Shown here in pieces: positions 1-7,560 of a stretch of 9,494 nucleotides of DNA (the stretch's first letter is position 1; the number at the start of each line of letters is the position of its first letter). The notes beneath the pieces are model-generated. The model was given only the letters and a program-made list of their open reading frames with translations. It did no database searches and was not told where the DNA came from. The stretch lies in contig CALXVW010000002.1 in NCBI GenBank assembly GCA_944392185.1, forward strand, positions 1 through 9,494, in the 5' to 3' direction. Source of the stretch: an uncultured Alphaproteobacteria bacterium (lineage in GTDB: Bacteria; Pseudomonadota; Alphaproteobacteria; RF32; CAG-239). The position numbers were made by a program, and so were the translations under genes.

Positions 1-72
1 TTCAACATCGATGAGTTTTGCCGTAATTTCAAGCATTATCCGGTGCAGACGGACAGTGCGCTGAAGTTATAA
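1..72 (+). CDS. Possible C-terminal tail of a gene entering from the left
   Basis: Frame 1 is open from the first base to a TAA at 70-72 and encodes 23 residues (FNIDEFCRNFKHYP, then VQTDSALKL). The composition is plausible for a protein C-terminus, but nothing identifies a family. If real, it is convergent with the LpoA-like gene and overlaps its last 37 bases. A short open stretch at a window edge can easily arise by chance, so this is only a candidate. Confidence 0.25.
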   Translation, partial: FNIDEFCRNFKHYPVQTDSALKL

Positions 73-1412
73 GAGGTATCAACGGGAGCCAAATGCTGCG
101 AAGATCCATCGTCGTCAAAGCGTCTTGGCCCGACATCAACCACCACATCGCCGTCAGAGCGAATTTCTACAATATCAAGACTATGTTGGTTGGTTCCGTC
201 TTCAAAAAATCTGAAAGCTCCGTTAATTCCGCTATAGCCATCAACGCTGGTAATAGTTTGGTTGATGTTTTCTGGACCCTTGCGAGAAATTTCGTTTGCC
301 AAAGCAACGGCATCATAAGCAAATGAATAGAGACTGCTGGGGCGCTCATTGAAGATTTGGTAATATTTGCCGGCAAAATAGTTGGAGTGAGCTCTTGAAA
401 TGACAGGATACCAGCTTTTTTGCATAACACTTTCATTGTTAAAGCGTCCGTTTTCCCAAACAGAAGTCCCCAAAAACTGGACATCCGGATAAGCAGCATC
501 ATAATAGGCAAACATAGAAATTGCAGAAGTCAGCTTTGCTCCGCTTTCGGGAATTAAGAGCGCATCAAAGCCAACATCGCCGATACCTTCTTTTGTTTTT
601 AGGGTAGCCAATTCTCTTGCTGCCTGAGCATCGCCGGCATCAGCTCTTGCCTTTAAGCCTGCTTTAAGGCGCACTACCTGAGCATGTCTTTCGCCATAGT
701 TGGTCATGTCTTTAGCGATGGCAGAAAAATCGGAATTTTGCGGTTGATAATAACCAATGACAGTCACAATCATCCCATTTTTCTGGGCAGACTTAACCGC
801 GGCTTTAGCCACCGCATTTCCGGTTGAGTTGTCTGGAACAAGCAGAGCAAGGCGTTTGCGTCCCTGGGCAGCGGCATAAGAAACCACACGGTTAACCTGT
901 TCTTCAATCAAAAGCCCCAAGGTATAAACGGTTGGCTGCAAAACCTCTTGGGCGGTAGAAAAAGCAATAACAGGGATTCCCTGGTAAATTGTTTCACCGG
1001 CAATAGCTTGCACCTCAGAGCTCATCAGCGGTCCAATAATCAAATTTGAGCGTTGGCGGATGGCGTTTTCGGCAGCGATTCTGGCGCCGCTCGAGGTACT
1101 TTGGGTATCATAATATTGCAAGATAAGGTTGGGGTTATTAATATCTTCCAAAGCAATCATAGAGGCATTTTTAAGCCCTTGCCCATGTTTGGCGGCAGCA
1201 CCGCTCAAAGGCAGCAATACACCGACCCGAAAGCTTGCCGCGTCAGTAATATTTATCTCAGAAATATCGGTATTAAAATCATCGATTCCACCGCGCTCCA
1301 AGACCGGAGCTTTAGGAGTGGTAGAGCAGGCAACCAGGCCTAAGCAGAGCAGAATTAAATTAAGTTTTTTTAGCACTTGCAATTTATCCCAAAATATAAA
1401 ACAATCTTTCAT
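36..1412 (-). CDS. LpoA/LppC-like penicillin-binding protein activator lipoprotein
   Basis: Predicted outer-membrane-anchored periplasmic lipoprotein with the type 1 periplasmic-binding-protein fold seen in LpoA C-terminal domains and Leu/Ile/Val-binding proteins. A hydrophobic stretch ends in the lipobox LVAC, with the lipidated Cys at residue 29 counted from the ATG. The binding-protein core begins near residue 62 (RVGVLLPLSGAAAKHGQG) and continues with QYYDTQST and LIIGPLMSSEV. At 458 residues it lacks the long N-terminal TPR domain of enterobacterial LpoA, as is usual for shorter proteobacterial relatives. In E. coli LpoA activates PBP1A; that role here is inferred from family and from its position divergent from rsmI, the classic yraL-yraM arrangement. 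The start is uncertain: a TTG at 1382 or GTG at 1376 would give a shorter signal peptide (Cys near residue 17), and a candidate promoter places transcription start near the ATG itself. Confidence 0.82.
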   Translation of the reverse strand: MKDCFIFWDKLQVLKKLNLILLCLGLVACSTTPKAPVLERGGIDDFNTDISEINITDAASFRVGVLLPLSGAAAKHGQGLKNASMIALEDINNPNLILQYYDTQSTSSGARIAAENAIRQRSNLIIGPLMSSEVQAIAGETIYQGIPVIAFSTAQEVLQPTVYTLGLLIEEQVNRVVSYAAAQGRKRLALLVPDNSTGNAVAKAAVKSAQKNGMIVTVIGYYQPQNSDFSAIAKDMTNYGERHAQVVRLKAGLKARADAGDAQAARELATLKTKEGIGDVGFDALLIPESGAKLTSAISMFAYYDAAYPDVQFLGTSVWENGRFNNESVMQKSWYPVISRAHSNYFAGKYYQIFNERPSSLYSFAYDAVALANEISRKGPENINQTITSVDGYSGINGAFRFFEDGTNQHSLDIVEIRSDGDVVVDVGPRRFDDDGSSQHLAPVDTSYNFSALSVCTG

Positions 1413-1414
1413 AA

Positions 1415-1443
1415 GTTGTAGCGGATATTTTATTTAATGTAAA
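1415..1443 (-). promoter_or_regulatory. Candidate promoter of the LpoA-like gene
   Basis: On the minus strand a -35-like TTTACA (1438-1443) is followed by a 17-base spacer and a weak -10-like TACAAC (1415-1420). The -35 is the start of TTTACATTA, also found upstream of the DUF805 gene and, with one change, the HAD operon. Transcription would begin around 1408, inside or just after the annotated ATG, which favours a start at 1382 or 1376. The -10 match is poor. Confidence 0.3.
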
Positions 1444-1453
1444 GAGAGGTCTT

Positions 1454-2290
1454 TTGAAAAACGGCATATACATTGTTGCCACCCCCATAGGCAATCTCAA
1501 AGATATCTCAGAGCGGGCCAAAGAGGTGTTGTGCACGGCAGAGATCATTGCCTGTGAAGATACCAGAGTGGCAAGAAAATTGTTTTCACTTTTAGGATTG
1601 CCGGCTCATAAAGAGTTTATCAGATTAGAGGACCACAATGAGGCCGAGCAGACCGAAATGTTGGTATCAGAGGCGCAAAAAGGCAAAATCATCGCTCAAA
1701 TCAGCGATGCCGGCAGCCCGCTGATTTCAGATCCCGGCTACAAACTTGTCCGCCGTTGCCGGGAGGCGGGGGTAGACGTTTTTGCGATTCCCGGAGCTTG
1801 CGCGCTGATATGTGCATTGCAGTTATCTGGCCTGCCCACCAACAGTTTTATGTTTGCCGGCTTTATTCCCAACAAAGAAAAAGCCCGCAAAGATTTGTTT
1901 AATAAGCTGAAAGACATAGATACCACGCTTATTTTTTACGAGACGGCCAACCGCATAGTCAAAAGCTTAGCGGTAGCGGCAGAGTTTTTTGGTGACAGAG
2001 AATTAGCGGTGGCAAGAGAAATTACCAAGGTCTATGAGGAATGCGTTAATGGCACAGCCCAGGAACTGCTTGCTCATTTTGCAGCCAAAGAGCCTAAAGG
2101 AGAGATGGTGCTGATGGTTTCTCCTCCACCAGAAGATATAAAAACAGCAGGTTTGGATATTGAAGAGTTACTGAAAGAACAAATGAAAAAAGAAAGCCTA
2201 AAAACCGCGGTAAAGAACATTGTTGAGGCTTATGGGTTAAATAAAAATGAAGTTTACAATCTCGCGCTGAAATTAAAAAATAATGAATAA
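1454..2290 (+). CDS. rsmI: 16S rRNA (cytidine1402-2'-O)-methyltransferase RsmI
   Basis: SAM-dependent methyltransferase of the tetrapyrrole-methylase fold. RsmI adds the 2'-O-methyl group to C1402 of 16S rRNA in the decoding centre. Family signatures are in order: ATPIGNLKDIS (residues 9-19), ACEDTR (33-38), the glycine-rich SDAGSPLISDPG (84-95), AIPGA (111-115), FYETANRI near 161-168 and AREITKVYEE further on. The 278-residue length fits the family. The start is TTG; an AAGAGAGG ribosome binding site ends four bases upstream and no ATG fits better. The gene is divergent from the LpoA-like gene and its end overlaps yraN by eight bases, suggesting one transcript. The same rsmI/lpoA/yraN cluster is known from other proteobacteria. 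Confidence 0.95.
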   Translation: MKNGIYIVATPIGNLKDISERAKEVLCTAEIIACEDTRVARKLFSLLGLPAHKEFIRLEDHNEAEQTEMLVSEAQKGKIIAQISDAGSPLISDPGYKLVRRCREAGVDVFAIPGACALICALQLSGLPTNSFMFAGFIPNKEKARKDLFNKLKDIDTTLIFYETANRIVKSLAVAAEFFGDRELAVAREITKVYEECVNGTAQELLAHFAAKEPKGEMVLMVSPPPEDIKTAGLDIEELLKEQMKKESLKTAVKNIVEAYGLNKNEVYNLALKLKNNE

Positions 2291-2633
2291 CTACTATTTC
2301 GGACATTTTGCGGAAGACGTTGCTTTATGGTACTTGCGCCTAAAAGGCTACCATAAAGTTGCCAAAAACTATGTTACCGGCCGCGGCACCGGCGCCGGAG
2401 AAGTGGATTTGATAGTGAAAAAGGGTAAAACGCTTGTTTTTGTAGAGGTCAAAAAAAGAACCTCAATAGAAAATGCCGCCTATGCTATTGAAGCGCGCCA
2501 GCAAAAACGGATTCGCCTGGCCGCAAAAGCTTTTTTAGCGGCTAATGAAAAATACAGAGAATATGATATCCGCTTTGATGCGGTTTTAATCACTTGGCCG
2601 TTTTCTGTTTGCCATCTTGAAAACGCATTTTAG
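2283..2633 (+). CDS. yraN: UPF0102 family YraN-like, predicted endonuclease fold
   Basis: Small protein (116 residues) of the UPF0102/YraN family, which has the Holliday-junction-resolvase-like PD-(D/E)xK nuclease fold. The signature is visible: GEVDLIV at residues 39-45 with the catalytic-type Asp42, then VFVEVKKR at 52-59 with Glu55 and Lys57. The N-terminus (HFAEDVALWYLRLKGY) is also typical. The biological role of the family is unsettled. Translation is probably coupled to rsmI, because the ATG lies inside the last codons of that gene (overlap 2283-2290). It ends only three bases from the convergent rlmN stop with no hairpin between, so the two transcripts probably overlap at their 3' ends. 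Confidence 0.9.
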   Translation: MNNYYFGHFAEDVALWYLRLKGYHKVAKNYVTGRGTGAGEVDLIVKKGKTLVFVEVKKRTSIENAAYAIEARQQKRIRLAAKAFLAANEKYREYDIRFDAVLITWPFSVCHLENAF

Positions 2634-2636
2634 TTT

Positions 2637-3698
2637 TTAAGACTTTTTCGATTTCAGCTGTCCGCAGGCAGCCAAAATATCTTGCCCTCTGGCCACGCGG
2701 ATAGGAGCTTCATAGCCGGCATCTTCAAGGATTTTCGAAAAAGCCTTAACCTTGTTTCCGGAGCTTGGTTGAAAATCACATCCCGGCCACGGATTAAAGG
2801 GAATGAGGTTAAATTTGGCGCCGAGTTTAAATTTTTTCATGAGCGCGATCAAGGCTCTGGCATCTTCAGGCGAGTCATTAAAATCTTTGAGCATCAAGTA
2901 TTCAAAAGTCACATAGCGCCCGGGGCTCATGAGGCGTTGATATTCGACACAGCCGGCCAAAACCTCCTCAATCGGGTAGCGGTCATTAATCGGCATAATC
3001 TGGGAGCGTTTTTCGTTGTTTGGCGCATGGAGGCTGATGGCCAATTTACAGCCGAGCTCAGTTGCCACCAACGGAATTTTGGGTGCAATTCCAGACGTTG
3101 AAAGAGTGATTTTGCGTTTAGATATAGCGATTCCATCTCCGTCAGAAAGGATTTTTAAGGCCTTAAAAACATTTTCAGGATTATGCAAAGGCTCACCCAT
3201 TCCCATCACCACGATATTAGAAAGATAGCGAGTTTCATTAACCGGAGAAGGCCATTCGCCATAAGCATCACGGGCGACCATAAACTGGGAGACGATTTCA
3301 CCGGCGGTCAGGTTTCGGGTAATTTTTTGGCTCCCGGTATGGCAAAATTTGCACCCAACAGCGCAGCCAACTTGAGTGGATATACAAACGGCACCGCGGT
3401 CATCTTCGGGAATATAAACAGTCTCGATTCTCTGACCATCGGCAAATTCCAACAGCCATTTGTGGGTTTTGTCTTTAGAAATTTGTTCGGTAACGATTTT
3501 AGGACGAGAAATGGAAAAGCAAGAGGCAAGCTTTTGGCGCAAATCCTTAGAAAGATTGGTCATCTTTTCAAAGTCGGTTTCGCCGCGAAAATAAATCCAT
3601 TGCCAAAGTTGCTTAGCGCGGAAAGGCTTTTCTCCGATTTTGGCAATTTGCTCAGCCAATTCTTCTTTAGAGAGGCCGATAAGCTCAATTTTCTCCAT
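2637..3698 (-). CDS. rlmN: Dual-specificity 23S rRNA/tRNA adenosine-2 methyltransferase RlmN
   Basis: Radical-SAM methyltransferase that makes 2-methyladenosine at A2503 of 23S rRNA and A37 of a set of tRNAs. The iron-sulfur-binding CxxxCxxC motif is at Cys112, Cys116 and Cys119 (GCAVGCKFC). GMGEP lies at 166-170 and ITLSTSG at 197-203. Cys345 in the C-terminal AACGQL corresponds to the cysteine that carries the protein-bound methyl intermediate in RlmN. The N-terminal helical domain (KPFRAKQLWQWIY, 24-36) is intact, and 353 residues is normal. The ATG follows the stop of the IalB-like gene by two bases, with an AAGG upstream inside that gene, so the two are probably cotranscribed. Confidence 0.96.
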   Translation of the reverse strand: MEKIELIGLSKEELAEQIAKIGEKPFRAKQLWQWIYFRGETDFEKMTNLSKDLRQKLASCFSISRPKIVTEQISKDKTHKWLLEFADGQRIETVYIPEDDRGAVCISTQVGCAVGCKFCHTGSQKITRNLTAGEIVSQFMVARDAYGEWPSPVNETRYLSNIVVMGMGEPLHNPENVFKALKILSDGDGIAISKRKITLSTSGIAPKIPLVATELGCKLAISLHAPNNEKRSQIMPINDRYPIEEVLAGCVEYQRLMSPGRYVTFEYLMLKDFNDSPEDARALIALMKKFKLGAKFNLIPFNPWPGCDFQPSSGNKVKAFSKILEDAGYEAPIRVARGQDILAACGQLKSKKS

Positions 3699-3700
3699 AC

Positions 3701-4213
3701 TTATTTAGCCTTACATTTGTTGGATATGGCTCGATAAGCGCTGGCAAAGCCGGAAAGAGAGTAGGTGTCTTTGGTCTTAGTTCCTCTAGAGGAGGTTCCG
3801 TGCACCACCATCCGGCTGCCTCTCTTCATGGCGGCCACAATTTCTTTGTCGGTTTTTTCGCTGGTAGCCCAGGCTTTATCTCCGCTGGTAAAGAGATTTT
3901 CAAAGGTTTGTGCGCCGATTTTTACCGTAACTTTGGCACCGCTTTTGTAGGTATATCCGGCATTAAAGTTGACCACGTCAAAGCTTTTCTCATTGGGGCG
4001 GTGGGTAACCACGGCATAGATATCGCCGCGTTTGGTGTATTTGCCCTCATCTTTTTTAGGGGTTGAGGCCATATAGCAGACCGGACCGGCGCTGTCACGG
4101 TAATAATAAGCGACCCAATCGCCGTATTCTCCCAAGACTTGCGGAGCCGCGGCCAAAGCGGAAGAAATGTTAAAAACAAAGGCTAAAGCAATAAAAAATA
4201 AAAACTTTTTCAT
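3701..4213 (-). CDS. IalB-family (invasion associated locus B) periplasmic protein
   Basis: Secreted or periplasmic protein of 170 residues. Residues 1-21 form a signal peptide (MKKFLFFIALAFVFN..., with a likely cut after SSALA). The mature part opens with GEYGDWVAYYYRD and CYMASTPKK, and ends in SAYRAISNKCKAK, which is the alphaproteobacterial IalB-family layout. Two cysteines, Cys46 and Cys167, are placed to form the conserved disulfide. The family is named after a Bartonella protein linked to erythrocyte invasion, but homologues are widespread in free-living alphaproteobacteria and most have no known role; invasion should not be assumed. Position immediately upstream of rlmN supports alphaproteobacterial ancestry. 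Confidence 0.85.
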   Translation of the reverse strand: MKKFLFFIALAFVFNISSALAAAPQVLGEYGDWVAYYYRDSAGPVCYMASTPKKDEGKYTKRGDIYAVVTHRPNEKSFDVVNFNAGYTYKSGAKVTVKIGAQTFENLFTSGDKAWATSEKTDKEIVAAMKRGSRMVVHGTSSRGTKTKDTYSLSGFASAYRAISNKCKAK

Positions 4214-4241
4214 CCTAAACTACTCACAATTTTCGTTAAAA

Positions 4242-4270
4242 TTAACATAATAATAATTGAAAAATATATA
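4242..4270 (+). promoter_or_regulatory. Candidate promoter of the tRNA nucleotidyltransferase gene
   Basis: In the AT-rich divergent region 4214-4308, TTAACA (4242-4247) is followed by exactly 17 bases and TATATA (4265-4270), giving a leader of about 30 bases to the ATG at 4309. The AT-rich background makes chance matches likely. Confidence 0.35.
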
Positions 4271-4308
4271 AAAACTGTTAATTTCAAGAAAAATTTTAGG
4301 AAAGATGA

Positions 4309-5535
4309 ATGATACGCGACAATTATCTTGATATAAACAAACTTGTAAAAAACAAAAAAGTCTTACGCCTGTTTAAGGTGGTGGAAAGGCACGGCGGGGT
4401 GGTGCGCTTTGTCGGCGGTGCCGTGCGTGATGCTCTAAAGGGGATAGAGGGGTCAGATTTGGACTTTGCCACCAATCTTTCGCCGGATGAGCTGGTAGAA
4501 GCTTGTACGGAAGAAGGGCTAAAGACCGTTGCCATCGGCATAAAATACGGCACCGTAGGGGTGATGATAGACGATTCTCTGGTTGAGGTAACGTCTCTGC
4601 GCAAAGACATAAAGACAGATGGCCGCCATGCAGAAGTAGAGTTTACGGATAATTGGGAGGAAGATGCTTCTCGCCGTGACTTGACCATAAACGCGGTTTA
4701 TGCCGATGAAAAAGGCAATGTTTTTGACTACTATAACGGTATTGAAGATTTGGAAAAAGGCGTGGTGCGGTTTATTGGTTCTGCCAACCAAAGAATTAAG
4801 GAAGATTACCTGCGTATTTTGCGATTTTTCCGATTCTACTCGATGTTTGGAGTTGGCGAGCCTGATAAAAAAGCGGTAGAAGCCTGCGCCGAAAACGCCG
4901 AAAACTTAAAAAATCTGGCCATGGAGCGCATAAAAGAAGAGATGTTGAAGATATTGCTGACCAAGAATGCGGTAAAAACCATAGAGGTCATGCAAGACAA
5001 CAACATCATGAGCTATATTATGCCCGATGCCAAATATCTTGATAGCTTGGATTTTATCAAAAAGCTGGTAAACGGCAGGATTTTGGAAAACAAAGCGCTT
5101 TTGTACTTATTTACGATGTATCAGCCGGATGTTCCTTTTGCCGAGAATTTGGCACAGAGGCTGAAATTCAGCAGAAAAGAGAGGCAAAAGTTTGTAAGCT
5201 GGGCAGAAGAAGAAGTTACTCTAAATCAGCTTTTGGAAGATAAAAGCAGACTGCATTTGGCCTATGAATATGGCAAAGAATTTTGCTTGGAAAAATTGCT
5301 TTTAATCACGGCGCGCAACAAAGAACCTCTGCCTAATTTTTGGGGGCTGTATGAGGCAATAGAGCATATGGAAGTTCCCACATTTCCTTTGCGTGGTCAA
5401 GATTTGGTGGATAGGGGCGTAGAAACGGCCCAAATCGGCCGAATTTTAAAAGAAAGGGAACAAGCGTGGATAAACAGCGGCTTCAGATTAAGCAAAGAAG
5501 AACTTCTGGAACCAAAATACAATAAAGTCTCTTAA
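4309..5535 (+). CDS. CCA-adding/poly(A) polymerase family tRNA nucleotidyltransferase
   Basis: Class II nucleotidyltransferase that most likely builds or repairs the 3' CCA of tRNAs. The catalytic head is clear: RFVGGAVRDAL at residues 33-43 followed by DLD at 50-52, whose aspartates bind the metal ions. EEDASRRDLTINA (117-129) carries the RRD nucleotide-recognition motif, and RFIGSANQRIKEDYLRILRF (154-173) begins the neck domain. The rest is helical body and tail. There is no HD phosphohydrolase domain of the E. coli CCA enzyme type. Length is 408 residues. AGGA at 4298-4301 is the ribosome binding site; another ATG at 4305 is out of frame. CCA-adding versus poly(A) polymerase cannot be settled from sequence alone. 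The two tRNAs in this window encode their own CCA, which would leave a repair role for those. Confidence 0.88.
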   Translation: MIRDNYLDINKLVKNKKVLRLFKVVERHGGVVRFVGGAVRDALKGIEGSDLDFATNLSPDELVEACTEEGLKTVAIGIKYGTVGVMIDDSLVEVTSLRKDIKTDGRHAEVEFTDNWEEDASRRDLTINAVYADEKGNVFDYYNGIEDLEKGVVRFIGSANQRIKEDYLRILRFFRFYSMFGVGEPDKKAVEACAENAENLKNLAMERIKEEMLKILLTKNAVKTIEVMQDNNIMSYIMPDAKYLDSLDFIKKLVNGRILENKALLYLFTMYQPDVPFAENLAQRLKFSRKERQKFVSWAEEEVTLNQLLEDKSRLHLAYEYGKEFCLEKLLLITARNKEPLPNFWGLYEAIEHMEVPTFPLRGQDLVDRGVETAQIGRILKEREQAWINSGFRLSKEELLEPKYNKVS

Positions 5536-5540
5536 AAAAG

Positions 5541-5568
5541 AAAAGCCGCTCTTTAATGAGCGGCTTTT
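5541..5568. terminator. Bidirectional intrinsic terminator
   Basis: A perfect 11-base stem, AAAAGCCGCTC (5541-5551) with GAGCGGCTTTT (5558-5568), closes a six-base TTTAAT loop. Flanking A and T runs give U-tracts on both strands. It sits between the tRNA nucleotidyltransferase gene and the convergent kdsB operon and can end both. Confidence 0.9.
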
Positions 5569-5584
5569 AAGTGTGCAAAACAGA

Positions 5585-6358
5585 CTAGAAAATGTACTTC
5601 TTGCAAATTTCATAGTCTTCCGGAGTATTAATATCAGCCGGAGCATTTTTGTTAAGACGGATGTCGCCAACCAATTTAGCTCTGATTTCCATACCGTTTT
5701 CAAGGGCGCGGAGTTGCTCCAAGGATTCGCGTTGTTCCAACACACTTGGCGGCAAAGCAACCATTTTGTGTAAAGACGCGGCCTTAAAGACATAAATCCC
5801 GATATGGTGGTAAAGGTCCTGGTTTTTGCATTTTTCTGGGTTGCGGGTGAAGGGAGCCGTCGCTCTGGTAAAGTAAAGACAACGAGCCTCATCCTCACCG
5901 GGCTTTAGACCCATGATGATTTTAACTACGGCAGGATTTGTTTTATCTTCTTCGCTTTTAATAACCATACCGCAGGTGGCAATATCACAGCCCGTACGTT
6001 CAACCATTTCGATTAAAGGCAGGTTGACTTTAGGGTCGACATTAAGATTGTCGCCCTGAAAATCGACCACGATATCATACTTGCTGCCATCAGGGTCAAG
6101 AATTTTAAGGGCGGCGGCGATTCTGTCGGTGCCGGAAGGCAAGTTGGGGTCTGTCAAAACGGCTGTTACACCGATTTTTTTACATTCATCAACAATAGCC
6201 TGGTCGCCGGCAGCAACGGCAATATCTGTATCAATGGCAGCTTTAACGTTTTCACAAACGCGTTGAATAATAGACTTTCCGTTTACATCCAAGAGAGGTT
6301 TGTTGGGCAAACGGGTGGCCGCCATACGTACCGGCATCAAGGTAATTACTCTACTCAT
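5585..6358 (-). CDS. kdsB: 3-deoxy-manno-octulosonate cytidylyltransferase (CMP-Kdo synthetase)
   Basis: Activates Kdo with CTP to CMP-Kdo, the donor for the inner core of lipopolysaccharide, in the cytoplasm. Motifs in order: MPVRMAATRLPNKPL (residues 8-22) for CTP binding, LPSGTDRIAAAL (73-84), FQGDNLNVDP (100-109), ARCLYFTRATAP (158-169), HHIGIYVF (184-191), LPPSVLEQRESLEQLRALENG (202-222, shown across its core) and INTPEDYE (243-250) preceded by Asp242. Length of 257 residues is normal. The YFTRATAP form is of the alphaproteobacterial type. The usual QGDEP or QGDLP loop reads QGDNL here. It is the last gene of a three-gene operon; its AAGGA ribosome binding site (6368-6372) touches the stop codon of the HIT gene. 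Confidence 0.94.
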   Translation of the reverse strand: MSRVITLMPVRMAATRLPNKPLLDVNGKSIIQRVCENVKAAIDTDIAVAAGDQAIVDECKKIGVTAVLTDPNLPSGTDRIAAALKILDPDGSKYDIVVDFQGDNLNVDPKVNLPLIEMVERTGCDIATCGMVIKSEEDKTNPAVVKIIMGLKPGEDEARCLYFTRATAPFTRNPEKCKNQDLYHHIGIYVFKAASLHKMVALPPSVLEQRESLEQLRALENGMEIRAKLVGDIRLNKNAPADINTPEDYEICKKYIF

Positions 6359-6371
6359 GTTTTTCTGTCCT

Positions 6372-6806
6372 TTATTGGTTAAAATCAGGGTTGTTTTTGT
6401 TTTGTAAAAAAGCGTTTTTGATTTTTAAGATGATATCCTCTTTCAGCTGAGGAGAATAGGGTTTAGAGGCGTTGTTCCAAACAGTTCCGGGCCAGTCGGG
6501 GTCACCTTCTTTGCGGCACAAAACATGGACATGGAGCTGCGGCGTCATATTGCCGATCATAGCCACATTGGTTTGGTCGGGAGAAAAAAGGTCATTCATA
6601 ACTTTTTCCGCCAAAGCAATTTCCCTCATCAATTGCAAGCGCTCATCCATGGTAAGGTTTAGCATATTTTTAACATTTGCTTTGCGGGGAACAAGGAATA
6701 TCCAAGGATAATATTGATTATCCTCAAACAAGACCGAGCAAAGCTTGAGATCAAGAATAAAATCCTTTTGCGCTAAGGCAGGAACCAATTTAAATTCATC
6801 ACTCAT
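6372..6806 (-). CDS. HIT domain protein
   Basis: Histidine-triad superfamily nucleotide-binding protein of 144 residues, probably a nucleotide hydrolase or transferase; the substrate is unknown. The triad region reads QLHVHVLCR (90-98), so the first histidine of HxHxHxx is Gln90, while His92 (the nucleophile position) and His94 remain. The following DPDWPGTVW (102-110) is shared by a proteobacterial HIT subfamily. WIFLVPRK (35-42) is the typical early strand. I placed the start at the ATG at 6806 rather than any upstream codon: an AAGGA (6814-6818) sits seven bases upstream, and the longer open frame would overlap the HAD gene with non-family sequence. It starts four bases after the HAD stop. 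Confidence 0.88.
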   Translation of the reverse strand: MSDEFKLVPALAQKDFILDLKLCSVLFEDNQYYPWIFLVPRKANVKNMLNLTMDERLQLMREIALAEKVMNDLFSPDQTNVAMIGNMTPQLHVHVLCRKEGDPDWPGTVWNNASKPYSPQLKEDIILKIKNAFLQNKNNPDFNQ

Positions 6807-6810
6807 CAAA

Positions 6811-7485
6811 TTATCCTTGTGTTGTATTTTCAAGCAGCCAATCTTTGACTTGCGGAACATTTTTAACTTCCGGAATCCAAGAAAGTTCCGGCGGCAAATC
6901 AGTGGTAAAAGGGCAGCGCATCCGCAAAGGGTGGGCCCCGACATTAATAGCTGCATATTGGTTATAAATACGGTCATCCACGAGCAGGGTTTCTTCAGCT
7001 ACAAGACCATATTTTTCAAAACATTTTTTGAGCATATCTTCTTTAGCGGTATCATGCATAAATTTTCCGTGCTGCACACATTCAATGGTCAGAAAATCGG
7101 TTACTTCGGCAAGCAAGGTGTTTAAGAGTTTCTTCTTTGTTTCCACATCAAAAGTGGCAGACATGGTAAACTGGCGATATCCCAAACGGTTGAGTTCTTT
7201 TAAGGTGTCAACCACACCGTCATAAAGCGGCCGATTGCTAAAAAAGCTAAAATCTGCACAAAAATCTTTATCCATTTGCACGCCAAGTGTTGGATGAGTT
7301 TTGAGTTCTAAAGCTCCATATTTAGGATCGATAGGCAAAACCTTGTCCAAATCTTCCCATTTAAGATTTTTGTAGAGTTCCGCATATTTAGGATGTTTGG
7401 TCAAAAAGTTAAAATAAGCAAAATTGAGATTGGCTAAAACGCCGTCCACATCCCAAAAAATATTTTTTATTATCAGTTTATTCAT
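6811..7485 (-). CDS. HAD superfamily hydrolase
   Basis: Haloacid-dehalogenase-type phosphatase of 224 residues. Motif I is FWDVDGVLAN (10-19) with nucleophile Asp12 and acid/base Asp14. Motif II is probably FTMSAT (106-111), with Ser109 or Thr107. A lysine near 142-148 could be motif III. Motif IV is LLVDDRIYN (167-175) with Asp170-Asp171 for Mg2+. The stretch between motifs I and II (about 20-105) is long enough for a helical C1 cap. The substrate cannot be read from sequence; it is too large and capped to be an obvious KdsC-type Kdo-8-phosphate phosphatase, despite the kdsB neighbour. The start at ATG 7485 is chosen because GGAG (7492-7495) lies six bases upstream; the in-frame TTG at 7497 overlaps that site. 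Confidence 0.85.
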   Translation of the reverse strand: MNKLIIKNIFWDVDGVLANLNFAYFNFLTKHPKYAELYKNLKWEDLDKVLPIDPKYGALELKTHPTLGVQMDKDFCADFSFFSNRPLYDGVVDTLKELNRLGYRQFTMSATFDVETKKKLLNTLLAEVTDFLTIECVQHGKFMHDTAKEDMLKKCFEKYGLVAEETLLVDDRIYNQYAAINVGAHPLRMRCPFTTDLPPELSWIPEVKNVPQVKDWLLENTTQG

Positions 7486-7505
7486 CAAAATCTCCAAGTG
7501 TTCTC

Positions 7506-7534
7506 AGGGTGTCACAAAAACAAACTAATGTCAA
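7506..7534 (-). promoter_or_regulatory. Candidate promoter of the HAD-HIT-kdsB operon
   Basis: A consensus -35 TTGACA (7529-7534, minus strand) begins the string TTGACATTAG. At the expected 17-base spacing the -10 position reads CACCCT (7506-7511), which does not match TATAAT but does resemble the TACCCT at the same place upstream of the DUF805 gene. Confidence 0.35.
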
Positions 7535-7560
7535 TCACGGAAGAAGATAGAAGAACAACA

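Noticed and set aside
3183..3737. Plus-strand open frame of 184 codons
   Set aside because: It is antisense to rlmN, which has all catalytic motifs; no family features are visible in the antisense product.
6807..6977. N-terminal extension of the HIT gene to 6977
   Set aside because: It would overlap the HAD gene by more than 160 bases and matches no HIT sequence; the ATG at 6806 has a well-placed AAGGA.
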